Below are positions 1 to 11,307 of a stretch of 64,000 bases of DNA, one piece after another. Origin of the DNA: Brachyhypopomus gauderio (Eukaryota > Chordata > Actinopteri > Gymnotiformes > Hypopomidae); contig NC_135214.1 of the NCBI RefSeq assembly GCF_052324685.1, positions 33,848,042-33,912,041 on the forward strand, in the 5' to 3' direction. How positions within the stretch are numbered: the stretch's first letter is position 1; each line of letters starts with the position of its first letter. The position numbers were made by a program, and so were the translations under genes. The notes below the pieces were generated by a model. That model was not told the origin of the DNA, did not search any database, and saw only the letters and a list, made by a program, of their open reading frames with translations.

Positions 1-327
1 TTATGGAATGCTTGGGGCCGCATGCCAAAATAAAAGTCCCACATTTCTTTCGACTGACTTTCCATTCTTACTGGAGACATTTTCCAGAGCTGGATGTCAT
101 TTCTTGGCTGGCTGTGGTCAGCAGAGAGTTGAGCTGAGGTCTGATTCATTCGTCTCTGTCACAGCTACTCTCTCTCTCTAGTCTCTGAGTTTGTCACTTT
201 ACTAAAGCGCTAACTAATATGAGCTGTAAGACTTGTAGGCTACACACTACTGACTGACCAAATTAAGTCCTTAAAATGACCCTTAACCTAATGACCTTTA
301 ACCTTTCTTCTGCTCCAACCATTCCAG

Positions 328-1186
328 AGGAGTGTGACCTGAGCCGTCTGCTGTCTGAGGCCTTCGTGCGCTTCTTCGTGGAGCTGGTGGGCCACTACTC
401 CCTGCACATCGGCGAGACGGGCACGCCCGGCGTCCGAGAGCTCAACAGGGAGACTTTCCGGAAGTCTCATCCGTCACGTGGCGTGCGGCAGTTCCTCCAG
501 CTCTTCATGGACACGCAGATGTTTGCAGGCTTCATCCAGGACCGGGAGCTGCGTAAGGGGGGAGTGAGAGGTGAGAAGCAGCATGCGCACCAGGCCGACC
601 GTCCGCACCGCCTTGAGAAACAAGATGGCTGAAACGCCTCGCATAGCAGCCCAAGGTGTCATTTACAACCTGATTATAGTAATGCACACTGCTTTTTATG
701 GAATGTTCTCTGTTGAAAGGTATTTTGTAATGCTAGGTGCTGATGGAGTTGTATGTCTACCGTGCTGTTAATGACATGCTAGCTGATGGCCATCCATTAT
801 CCTACAATGTTTCTCCCATTTAACTCCCACCGCAATTGTCAAGGAGCTATTTGTTCAAAAAAAGAAAAGTGTGTGCAAAAGAGATGATGCACTGTGAGCC
901 AGTGATCAACTGTGTGCAAAAGAGGTGCACAAATGATGCAGAATGTGTGAATATGAAGAAGCAGCCGTGTGATTGGTGGTTTCTTCTCGTCAGGGCTGTT
1001 CGAGGTGAGAGCGGCGGACCACCTCGCCTCCTGCCCAGAACCTGGAGCCAGCGGAATGAACAAATTCCTCAAGGGACTCGGTAAGACGCTTTCTCAGCCT
1101 TTACCAAAAATGGAAACCGATTCAGTTTCCTCACAGCGAGTTTGTTGTTTTTAGGGAACAAAATGAAGTTCTTACAGAAGAAGTGA
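328..1186 (+). CDS. dennd2c: DENN domain-containing protein 2C, C-terminal exons (partial)
   Basis: DENND2 proteins are guanine nucleotide exchange factors for Rab GTPases (Rab9-type) in membrane traffic. Only the last three coding exons are in the window: 328-570, 994-1080 and 1155-1186, with GT-AG junctions and matching phases. They encode the end of the dDENN region (SEAFVRFFVELVGHY, REFR-like core, FLQLFMDTQMFAGFIQDREL) and then a short basic tail, MNKFLKGLGNKMKFLQKK, ending at TGA 1184-1186. That tail is characteristic of DENND2C/2A. The position directly upstream of bcas2 and trim33 on the same strand matches human 1p13.2, which supports 2C over its paralogues. The DENN core and N-terminus lie outside the window. 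Sequence 1-327 is intron. Confidence 0.88.
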
Positions 1187-1935
1187 GGGATTGAGCAGAG
1201 ACACCAAGCGTCTGGAGCCAAGAGGGGAAGGCCGTGCTGGTGATGGCTGCTTAGAGGACGTCAGCGAGTCAGTGAGTCAGCGGTTCAGCGGTGAGCCTTC
1301 TCCTTGGAGAGAGCCCAGCAGGCGGGTGGAGGCCCAGCCCGGGCACGTTCAGGCCCAGAACACACTCACGCTGCCAGCGCCTGTGCAATCGCAAGTAGTT
1401 GAAAAACTGGAAATGGATTTTTATAAACAAGCAACAAAGGAGGCCTGGAGGAAACGGAGGAGTCCTGTTAGCGTGTGAAGCAGAGAGGTTTTGGTTCAGT
1501 GCTTAAGACTATTGTAGTAGCTCCTTTTACACTAATCCAGATCCTTTTTAGTTTTTTTGTTTGTTTGTTTGTTTTACTCTCAAAAAAGCTGTTGTATATA
1601 GGTATTGTCTTTACACCCTAATGAACATTCCAAACTAGAAAGTGTTATTCCAAAAGGTAAAATGATTTGAAATGTAGAGGTGGTTCTCATCTCCTTTTAG
1701 AAGTTACATATTTGTAATTCCTCTGAGATACACTGATGATGCTTCTCGATAGAATTTTTATACGTTTCTAATTTCACTCTGCTTTTCTTATTATTTTTAC
1801 AAACTAAAAGCATTTGTGATCGGTCTGAAAAGACTATTCAAAATACTTTCACATTTTGTACAGTTTTATATGATAGTTTTGTATAACCATGAAGTGTACT
1901 GTGACTTTTTTGAATAAAATGCCTTCATGTGCAAC
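1187..1935 (+). other. dennd2c: dennd2c 3' UTR with polyadenylation signal
   Basis: Non-coding tail after the dennd2c stop codon. It is AT-rich toward its end and has an AATAAA at 1913-1918, the likely cleavage signal. It runs into a (TTA)n microsatellite at about 1938-1975. The end coordinate is approximate. Confidence 0.7.
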
Positions 1936-1937
1936 TA

Positions 1938-1940
1938 TTG

Positions 1941-1975
<35 letters not shown>
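1938..1975. repeat. (TTA)n microsatellite
   Basis: Uninterrupted trinucleotide run between the dennd2c polyadenylation signal and the bcas2 start region. Confidence 0.9.
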
Positions 1976-2088
1976 GAACGTATAAGATGTTTATAAATAT
2001 TTATGAGCTCCAGCTCGCAAGAGGGCGCCAACACACAGACTGTTCCCAATGAAGGGAAGCCGAAGAAGGCGCTTCCGCCACGTTCAAC

Positions 2089-4917
2089 ATGGCTGGAACA
2101 TCTTCAGTAGCGGGTGAAGTGTTTGTGGACGCTTTGCCTTATTTTGATCAGGGCTACGACGCTCCCGGAGTCAGAGAAGCAGTGAGTAAACCACGACCAC
2201 AGAGAGCGGCTGCTGGTGCCCTCTAAAGAGGACGAAAATTATGAATTGTGATGGATTGGTCGACTAAGCTAAGCCGCTAGCTAATTGTCCACCTTTTCAA
2301 ATCCTCAGTGTTGACGCTGAGTTACGATAAATCATCATCATCATCATCATCAGTATCAGTCTTGTAAATCGTGTCTTGATTTCAGGCCGCCGCTTTGGTG
2401 GAGGAGGAAACGCGACGGTACAGACCTACAAAGAATTACCTGAGCTACCTGCCCACGCCAGATTTTTCGGCTTTTGAAGTAGGTTGTCAATTTTGTGAGG
2501 TGGAAGTGTTTCAGTTTTTATGAGTATCTTCCTCATGAATGGGGTTTTTTATTCGGGACATTTTCTAATTGTATTGTTCACACAGACGGAGATCATGCGG
2601 AACGAATTTGAGAGGCTCGCTGCCCGACAACCTTTGGAACTTCTCAGCATGAAAAGGTAGATGATGTATCCTGTACACACACAGCCTACCACTCACGTTG
2701 TTAGGAACACTTTACACTCACTGTTTATTAGATACTTTTGGGTGGTGGGGCAGGCTAAACACAAACCCAGCACACCAACACTGTTAGAGTTGTGGCATGT
2801 TGTCACCGCTGGCTTGAAGGTTGCAGCCCAAAGATCTCCAGCCAACACTGACGATCGTGTGACCAGAAAATTACAATTGATGAATGGTTGTAGAATGGCT
2901 AACACAAAGTGTTCAACGGAAAAGATGGCCTTAAGCCTCTAAATATGCACCTACAAGGCAGTGGTGAATGTATATGAGATCAGAAATCACAGTTTTGCAC
3001 TGAACCTGCAATCAGTGCAGTCTCTAGCAGGCTTAACTGCCAAGTTGTGTGTTCTGATATTATCGTCATATTGTAAGACTGTGTGTTTTGTTGATTGTAA
3101 TTGTAACATGTGCTCAATGTCAGGTACGAGTTGCCCGCTCCCTCATCTGGGCAAAAGAATGACATCACGGCATGGCAGGACTGCGTGAACAACTCCATGG
3201 CCCAGCTGGAGCACCAGGCTGTGCGCATCGAGAACCTGGAGCTCATGGCGCAGTACGGCACCAATGCGTGGAAGGTGTCTAACGAGTACGTCCCCACCTC
3301 CAGCACCACCTGCTGCTCCTCTGGGCGGTGCTCCTGGTGTAGAGCCACGCCCTGTTCGTTCTGAAACAGCTCGTCATGATGTCGACTCCTGTGAAAGTGT
3401 GTTGCACATCCCCCTCTCAATTTGTCTTTGTTTGTTTGTTTCTGTGAAACAGCAACTTGGCTTTCATGATTGAAAATGCACAGAAGGAACTGCAGAAAGT
3501 CAGGTAAGACATTTATGTACTGAATTATATAGTGAATTATGTAACATTTATGTACATGGTGAATTGTATAGTGAATTAAATAACATTTTTCCAAGAGCTT
3601 AGTGTAGCACAGTGTAATACAGTACACAAGGCAGTTAAAATACAATAAGTACATTTCTCAACTCAGAGCCTTACATAAATAATTAGGTAGGTACAGGACT
3701 CTGTGAGACAGGTAGTATAAACTTTGTGTGTGTCTGTGTGACACCGTTTATTCATTCTCTGGGCCACCAGTTCCATATGGGCTTCATGCACGATCACTGT
3801 GTCAACACCAGTATGCTGGAGTTACCCTCCCTGCAACCCCCCACCCCCCAATACTACCTGTCAGATGCTTCAAATAATTATTTCACACCTTCCCTTCATT
3901 TGCAGCCTATAAAAGCAAATTCCATAAGCTCAGATATGGAACACTTGGCTACACCCCTAGACTGATCTCTACTGGCCGGTCTCTACTGACCTTATATACA
4001 CCTACCACCCACATTCTCTCAGCTACCACATCTGTGCATTTCACCTTCTTCCCTTCGACTGCTTCATCCACGGCATCCACAAATGGAATTCTGAACTCTA
4101 TAAAATGAACACTTCAGTTATTTTAAGAGTGAGACTCCATATTCAGCCTTGGTGTCGTTAAAGCGTTGCACTGTGGGACCTGTAGTTGTTTTTTTTTTTT
4201 TTTTTTTTTGCTACATCTGCAACCAATTTCCAGTCTTGTGCTTCAAGCCATCTACGCAGTACTCCCCCTCTTGGGGCGGTACAGTACAAGATATGACATC
4301 AGTAGGGTTGCTAAGGTGACGAGAAAAGGATTAAGATGTTGCATCATTATAAGAACAAAAGATTATTTACTGGACGTCAGTGCAAGAGGGGAAAAAATTG
4401 AATGTGATCATTAGGTAAATATTGTATGTTTCAGTAATGAAATCATATATGCTTGTGCTGAAAATGTTGACATCCAGACTGTTGATATTAATCTAATTAA
4501 TGATGCAGTGTTGGGTTTTGTTTCACGGATGTTTGTAGATCTTTTGACAGTGTGGTAATGCAGAATTATTTACACCTTTTGAGCATTGTCTTCCATGTTT
4601 AACTTGATTTACTGTTTTCAGAAAGCAGATTCAAGACTTGAACTGGCAGCGTAAGAACGATCAGCTGTCTGGCGGGGCGAGACTGCGAGAGCTGGAGTCC
4701 CAGTCAGTGTTTGAGTCTCCTCATGTTCTCATACTGGTCTCATGGAAGCTCTGGGCGAGACTCACTCATTTTCCGTTTGTTTCATCACAGCTGGGTGTCC
4801 CTCGTGAGTAAGAACTACGAGATTGAACGCGCCATCGTTCAGCTAGAGAACGACGTTGCAAAGATGAGGCAGCAGCATGGAGAAGAAAACAAAGAGAACA
4901 TCCGGCAAGACTTCTGA
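2089..4917 (+). CDS. bcas2: Pre-mRNA-splicing factor SPF27 (BCAS2), complete
   Basis: BCAS2/SPF27 is a core subunit of the Prp19 (NineTeen) complex and takes part in spliceosome activation in the nucleus. Seven coding exons can be spliced: 2089-2181, 2386-2478, 2586-2656, 3124-3285, 3453-3503, 4622-4702 and 4791-4917. The summed length is 678 nt, i.e. 225 aa plus stop, the same length as the human protein. Recognisable blocks are the N-terminal [24 protein letters not shown], the helical middle [41 protein letters not shown] and the C-terminal KENIRQDF. The C-terminal half is a predicted coiled coil. The ATG was chosen from the [19 protein letters not shown] match. AATAAA signals lie at 5223-5228 and 5244-5249. 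The gene begins about 170 bp after the dennd2c polyadenylation signal. No anomaly was seen. Confidence 0.96.
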
Positions 4918-5222
4918 ACAGTTCGGAGCACTCCGGAACAGTCCAGAACACTCCGGAACACTCTAGAACAGTGCATAAGAGCTGTCAGAATGTGACGTGG
5001 AATCTACAGAAAAGACATTTCTGAGATCAGCGTGGAATGTGTCTCTGTACAAGTGAGAAGGAGATGGTGTTGTAGTTTAAACACCTGAGGTGTAACTTTT
5101 TCTGAAAGCTTGGTGAGTTACAGTGAAGTTTAGTTAACTCGCTTGGTAGTTCATATGTCTTGTTTTTATGAGTTGTATAATGTGAATCAGTGATTCAGAC
5201 TTTGTAATTTTTTAATGAATAC

Positions 5223-5249
5223 AATAAAAATAGATGAAAATAGAATAAA
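5223..5249 (+). terminator. bcas2: bcas2 polyadenylation signals
   Basis: Two AATAAA hexamers (5223-5228 and 5244-5249) about 310-330 bp after the bcas2 stop codon. A T-rich stretch follows. Confidence 0.7.
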
Positions 5250-5678
5250 GAAAATAATCTTTTTTTATTGTTTTTGACTAATAAATACTAGGAAGTTTAG
5301 GAAGAAAAACCTCAGAAAATACTAATTATGCTGATAAAAAAAAAATAAAAAATTGTGGACATTTGTGAACTAGGAAATGTCTAAGGTCCAGCAGGCCTAT
5401 CCAGCAGAAAGACTCCTTTCAAGATGGTTATGGTTAGTTTAATAGCATAAATAAGCATCATAGGCTACAAGGTTTCATATTACAAGTTTTGCTTTGTAAA
5501 TGTATTGCTATACTTAAACATAATACTACATTTACTGGATAAATGCAAGCAGATGCAGGGCTCTAGAGTGCGACCTAATTTCTCAATGGTGCGACTAAAA
5601 AAAATCTGAGGTCGCACCGGTGCGACTAGCTGTTCGACGGGAAAAAGTCTCTGTGGTCCCTGTGGTTCAACAACAGAC

Positions 5679-7349
5679 CAGTGTTAATTTCGTTGACGAA
5701 TAAGTTTTGTCATAGTTTTCGTCAACGAACCTTTTTTCATGACTAAAACTAAATAAAAAACTATACGAAGGGATAAAAACGATGACTAAATTAATGGACA
5801 TTTTCGTCAACAAATAAAAACGAGACGAAAATATTGGCCAGCGACGACATTCAATCAGACCTGATTTAGTTTAGTGAAAGGTAGTGTTAAGAGATCCAAC
5901 CGTAACTACTTTAGCATACACGGAGAGGCGGGACAAACCGGGTAACCGTCCAATCAGAACTAACGTCTTCACATCGCTCAGAACCCGTTAGGACTAGGGG
6001 TGGGCGATACTCGGAATTTTGGTATCGATACGATACCGATACGATACTGGTCAGTATCGCCGATACCGATACTTCCAAACCGTGGGGGGGGGCATACTTT
6101 TTACTTGAAATTATAATCCATTAATATAATAATTTATATTAAATTATATATATTTTTGCTGATGCTGGTCCAGCGTGTCGCGTGCCAGTGATTATGCCTC
6201 GTGCCAATGGTGGCACGCGTGCCATAGGTTGCCGACCCCTGCTGTAGATGGTCAACCAGTTTCAGCTGTGGAAAATTCAATTAAAACAGGTGAATACACC
6301 ACAATTAAGCCAACTACAGGAAAGTCTGATGTATGGAAGTCATATTCCATTGTAATTAATGGAGAGGGAAATCGGCTTGTTGTGATTGATATCAGAAAGT
6401 GTTGGTGTACGTCACCTGACGGCATGTGTTTGGACTGTGGTAAGAAATGGGACAGCGCAATCCATCGCTATATTGCTGTTTTAATAAATACATAAGAAAA
6501 TTTCAAGTACTAAATCTAATTAATTCAATTCATATTAGGATTGCGGGCGGGGGCGACAGAAATGTGTATGTGGCGGGCGGGTGCGGGACTAAAACAAGCG
6601 ATTTTTTAACCGGTGCGGGCGGGAGTGGGACTAAAACAAGCAGTCCCGCACAGACCTCTAAACTGCAGCAAAAGAATCGATATTTTCGCTGTGGTATCGA
6701 TCCGATACCGATCCTCACCTTTGTATTGATACTATCGATATAAATATCGATCCGCCCACCCCTAGTTAGGACCAAACCAGTCTGTGAACTGTGGTCACTC
6801 ATGAAATTCAACTCGAAGTTAACTCGACAATGTCAGCAGGGAGAAAGATAACAGGCGATATATGGACACATTTCTCCTTTGACTTTGAGAAAAACAAGTC
6901 GGTGTGTAAACCATGTGGGACGACGACGTCGGGAAAAATACGACAAAAGAAACGACTTCTGCGGGCTATGGCATTGCTGTTTTTACGGCACCCAGTTTTA
7001 TATAGAATGTAATATGTATTGTTCATAACAAACTCCATATGTTTTCAGGTAGAGCGGGCCTAGTCATCAATGTTTTGTTATTGTTATGCTCAATAACTAA
7101 GTTCAGGTCAATAAAGTTGTTTGGAAATCTGTTTTTGTATATACAAACGATAATATTTTGTAACTGGTTAATAAATTTTACTTTGTGCAAGTGTATATGA
7201 CCATTTATATTTTAGTCAACTAAATTCTAATGATAATTAGTCGACTAAAACTAAAAACAACTCCAATGACTAACTTATGACTAAAACTAAATTACATTTT
7301 AGTCAAAAGACTAAAACTAAATAAAAAATTGCTGTCAAAATTAACACTG
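5679..7349. mobile_element. hAT-like element, nested second level
   Basis: Terminal inverted repeats CAGTGTTAATTT at 5679-5690 and its complement at 7338-7349. It is embedded in the element at 5556-7694. No matching target-site duplication was found. A + strand frame at 6830-6930 (SAGRKITGDIWTHFSFD..KSVCKPCGT) looks like a BED zinc finger (W..F, C..C) of a hAT transposase, but it degenerates quickly. It is itself interrupted at 5995-6764. Confidence 0.65.
5995..6764. mobile_element. hAT non-autonomous element, nested third level, exact 8-bp TSD
   Basis: The element begins TAGGGGTGGGCGATAC and ends with the inverted CGCCCACCCCTA. Both sides carry the 8-bp duplication GTTAGGAC (5987-5994 and 6765-6772), diagnostic of hAT insertion. 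Inside are pieces of further repeats: a GGTTGCCGACCCCTG-type hAT terminus near 6225-6240 and GCGGGCGGG-rich hAT terminal sequence at 6540-6655. A frame at 6175-6495 retains a possible BED-like segment (KSDVWKSYSIV..CLDCGKKW). Confidence 0.85.
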
Positions 7350-8147
7350 CTCCCCTCTGCCTTTCACCGCAGGCAGCAGCACACAGATCAGATGAGGCAG
7401 AGATGATAATCAAGTTTAACGTTGCCTACAATATTGCAAAAGAAGAACTTCCCTTCACTAAATTCAAGTCAGAAATAATTCTTCAGAAGAAAAATGGTTG
7501 GAACGTAAACCCGACATACAGCAGTGATGTCGCGCGCGTTAATTATTTACAAGTCAATATTGTCTATATGGACAGCAATAAAAAAAAGTGAAACTGGTAA
7601 AACTGCGGTGTTAAATGTGATGCAGTCGAAAAATTTGGGTGCACCTAACTTTTGTGCTGGTGCACCTAAGAAAAAAAGTTAGTCTAGAGCCCTGAGATGA
7701 TTTTTAAGGACCAATTGCCGTTTTCACACTTTAGTACTAACTGATCTGTCTCCTTTGATCAGACTGCTAATTATCTGCATTACAATTGGAAACCAACACT
7801 TTCAGTTGGGGGTAGTTCTCACGCGAAGTGTTAAAATGTCTCATGATGCATCATTCTACAATACTGTGCAATATAGTTATAGAAGGCTATAGTAACCACA
7901 AAAATGAGTAATTTTACTCTGAGATATGATATTTGTGTGTGTGAATTGCGGCCAGATTTGAAAATTAGGGATTTTTGTATGACTAGTGAATGATTGCTAG
8001 ATCACCTTATCATAACTTCTTTCGAAACATATCGAGAAAAGCGGTAACACTTTACATTGTGTTTACTTACTAATGTGAAGTAATGCATTAGTTAACATGA
8101 ACAACACATGAAGTAACACATTAACAAAAATTAACTAATGTTAAGTA

Positions 8148-8415
8148 AACATGTAACAGTTGCAGCTTCTGTTTTGGCTCTTTGTTGCTCGCACCTTTTT
8201 AGAGCTTTAGTGTTTTAGTTTGGAGCAAAAGGGACTAAAGAGCTAAAAACAGTATGGACACACTTCATTTCCTATGCTAATAGATTCTGGAAATTTTCAA
8301 GTTACCCATTACTTATGTAGGTAAATCAGTACAATGTAATATATTCCTTTAACGTTGCACCAAAAAAGGTGCAAGCAATAAAGAGCCAAAACAGGAGCTG
8401 CAACTGTTACATGTT
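8148..8415. mobile_element. MITE-like inverted-repeat element
   Basis: Two ~50-bp arms in inverted orientation (8148-8202 and 8362-8415), containing GTAACAGTTGCAGCT, TTTTGGCTCTTT and GCACCTTTTT motifs. They flank a 160-bp AT-rich centre with no reading frame. It lies directly beside the LINE 3' end and inside the transposon at 8043-11299. Confidence 0.7.
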
Positions 8416-11205
8416 TAATTACATTTACATTTACGGCATTTAGCAGATGCTCTTATCCAGAGCGACTTACAAAGTGCTTTGCATCTGATCACAGAATTCA
8501 TCCCAGATAATAGTACGGATAGGCCAGAATTCAAGATACCCTTGAGTCAGACTACTACTAAACTACAGGAGTCAATATCATTACCTAGTGTTTTGCAACT
8601 TACATGTTTACCAAGAAGCACAAATAACCATAGACAGACATACAATTTAAGAACAACAGCAAGTGCTATCTGCTGAGTTAGTGCTCTGTTAAGAACTCAA
8701 CAAACAGGTGAGTCTTCAGTCTACGCTTGAAGACAGCAATAGACTCTGCAGTCTGAGCAGCATCTTGGAGCCAGGACAGAGAATAGTCTGGAGCTTTGTC
8801 TTCCATGAGACTTTAAGCATGGAGTTTCAAGTCGAGCCAAGCTTGAGGTTCTGAGTGCTCGCTGTACGGATCGGCTTTTGACCATGGACATCATGTAGGG
8901 AGAGGCTAGTCCGTTTTTGGCTTTGTAAGCAAGCATCAAGGTTTTATATCTGATGCGTGCAGCTACTGGAAGCCAGTGAAGAGAGCGTAGCAGAGGAGTT
9001 ACATATGAGAACTTGGGGAGATTGAAGACCAGTCGTGCAGCAGCAGTCAGAATTAGTTGTAGTGGTCTGAAGACCCGTAGAGGAATACCCGCAAATAGAG
9101 AATTGCAGTAGTCCAGCTTTAAGAAGACTGGAGACTGAGTAGTTTCCTGTAAAAGGAAGGGTTGTATTCTTCGTAGGTTCCAGAGGAAAAATCTGCAGGA
9201 TCTGGTAAGCTTTGAAACGTGTTGAAAAAGACAACTGGTTGTCCAACGTTACACCCAGTCTTTGAGCAGTTTCTGATGGTGTTAACAAGGTGTTCTCAAA
9301 GGAAATTGTGAGGTCATTGTGTGGGTTTGGAGTTTCTGGAATGTACAGAAGCTCAGTTTTGCTAGGGTTGAGCTTCAAGTGGTGAGCAGTCATCCATGAA
9401 GCAATATCTGCTAAGCATGCCGAGAAACACTCTCATTCTGGGTGTCAGAATGAAGGAAATAAAGAATTAGCTGGGTGCAGCCCCGTCGACACGGGGGGGA
9501 CAACCGGGTCTGTTGTCCCGGGCCCCAGCGCCAGGGGGGCCCATCAAAGAGCCCAGCAATTTATTTTTATTTGAAGTCTATAATTTTAAATAATCTTGAA
9601 ATATTTCATTACTATAAATTTCTGTACTCAAAATAAGCTCCATGGCTAAAATATGTTTTTTTTTTTTTTTTTTAACCTATCTGCATATTTTCCATTAAGT
9701 GCATACACCCCCACCTCCCACTGAAAAATGGTTTGATCCAGCACCGACTGTAGCCGGCTGGTACCCGCCCAACAGCGGGAAATACAATGGTGGATAGTTA
9801 AAGTAAACAGAAATCTGTAGCGCAGAAAAGAAAGGATAACATTTACCTGACGAATTTTAATGTTGCATTGTGTTCCAGGTTTGAAAAGTGCTGGAATTTA
9901 GGCTAAAGTACTTGAAAATGCTTGAAATTGTAACTACTTCGTTTCACAACAAATAGCTGTCTGACTGAACAGTTCCTGTATTATGTTAACTCTTGTAATT
10001 CCAGGACAAAACATGAGAGAACGTGAAGACGTTAAGATTGGGTGTTTTGAAAATAAACAACCATTAAATAATGTGATAAAAAGCGAATTATTTTGAATCA
10101 TTTCGACTATATGTATAGATATTTAACTTAATTAAAAAATGTTTAAAAAAAAAGTTTAACGTGCTGGGAAATATTGAAATGGGTAAAGTGACGTACAAGT
10201 GCTTTAACTCCACCTTGTAAAGGTGTATGAACCCTTCAAACATGACTTTGTTCATTGCGCTGAAGCGCGAAGTTACAAAATTCGAGAGGTGCACGACCTC
10301 GCGAATCGACAGCGCGTGAGGCCCTCGCGCATGGGCGGTGCCATTGCGATTACGTAATTTTCACCGCGCGGACCCTCGCGTCGCGACGCATCAAGTATAA
10401 ACCAGTAAGCTGTCAGAAACAGCTTTTATGTGTGGCTATATTATATACTGCTACAGAGGAAATTCAAATGATGTAAGGGGGGGGGGGGGGGGGGGCACAT
10501 GAAACTTTCTTGTCCCGGGCCCCAGCAAGACTGTCAACGGGCCTGGCTGGGTGTCATCAGCATAGCAATGATAAGAGAAATCATGAGGCAAAATAATGTC
10601 ACCAAGGGAACGAATATATAAAGAGAAGAGAAGAGGGCCTAGGACTGAGCCTTGGGGGACTCCAGTGGAAAGTTTACATCGACTGGATGTGGATCCTCTC
10701 CATGTTACCTGATAGCAGAGGTGTCAATTCCAGGTTCAGAAAGTAAAAGTCCTCATTTTGCTCAAGCTTGCTAGATTTTCTAATTAGTGCAATCCAGGTA
10801 AAATTAGTGGAATCAACACAATCCATGAATTAAAACTGATGATATCTTGTTAGCCTTGGCAGCATGGAACTTCTTGGTCACTGCTTTGAGAGCCGTTTCT
10901 GTTGAGTGTACCCGTTTGAAGCCAGACTGATTAGGATCATTGAGTTGGTTCTGGGTGAGGAAGAGATAATTGGTCATAGACTGCTCGTTCCACAGTTTTT
11001 TATAGGAAAGAAAGATGTGATACCAGTCTGTAGTTGTTCATGTCAAAGGTGTCAAGTGTTGCTTTTTTCAAGATTGGTACCACTCTTGCCATCTTGAACA
11101 CGGTAGGTACATGACCTGTAGTTGTTGATGATTGCTGAGATAAATGGAAGGAGTTCTCTTGACATATTGTGGAAAAGAGTGGAAGGAATTGGATACAGGA
11201 ATTGG
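8416..11205 (-). mobile_element. Non-LTR retrotransposon (I/Nimb-like LINE) fragment, degenerate, interrupted
   Basis: Read on the minus strand, the order of motifs is that of a reverse transcriptase. They are DPNQSGFK..HSTETAL (about 10890-10945), [16 protein letters not shown] (about 10620-10670), CYADDTQ (about 10549-10570), TAHHLKLNPSKTELLYIP (9340-9393) and MLAYKAKNG (about 8910-8939). The 3' tail is AAGTCGCTCTGGATAAGAGC..CTGCTAAATGCC (8430-8475), a signature of abundant fish LINEs. Stops and frameshifts show it is dead. A hAT element at 9478-10545 splits it just after the catalytic YADD codons. Confidence 0.85.
9478..10545. mobile_element. hAT non-autonomous element inserted in the LINE, exact 8-bp TSD
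   Basis: Imperfect termini CAGCCCCGTCGACA and, inverted, CAGGCCCGTTGACA. The target duplication GCTGGGTG is exact at 9470-9477 and 10546-10553. TTGTCCCGGGCCCC motifs are present near both ends. The interior has no convincing coding frame and includes a poly-G run near 10478-10495. Confidence 0.85.
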
Positions 11206-11307
11206 ATAATTATTGCTAATGTGTTACTTCATGTGTTGTTCATGTTAACTAATGCATTACTTCACGTTAGTAAATAAACACTTAATGTAAAGTGTTACCA
11301 GAAAAGC

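Larger units (their letters stand above)
5556..7694. mobile_element. hAT-like DNA transposon remnant (outer element of nest 1)
   Basis: The ends are inverted: CAGGGCTCTAGA at 5556-5567 and its reverse complement ending at 7694. The flanks share AGATG (5551-5555 and 7695-7699), a shorter repeat than the 8 bp expected of hAT. Near the right end a + strand reading frame (7403-7540) encodes FNVAYNIAKEELPFTKF and KNGWNVNPTYSSDV. This resembles the region after the BED finger in hAT-derived ZNF862/C17orf113-type proteins. The element is interrupted by the insertion at 5679-7349. Confidence 0.7.
8043..11299. mobile_element. DNA transposon with ~85-bp inverted termini and exact 8-bp TSD
   Basis: Long terminal inverted repeats begin GGTAACACTTTACATT. 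The left arm is 8043-8128 and the right arm 11213-11299. The target duplication AGAAAAGC is exact at 8035-8042 and 11300-11307. Family assignment is open: the 8-bp TSD favours hAT. The interior holds a MITE-like inverted repeat and a LINE fragment, so most of the 3.3 kb is later insertion rather than the element's own sequence. Confidence 0.85.
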
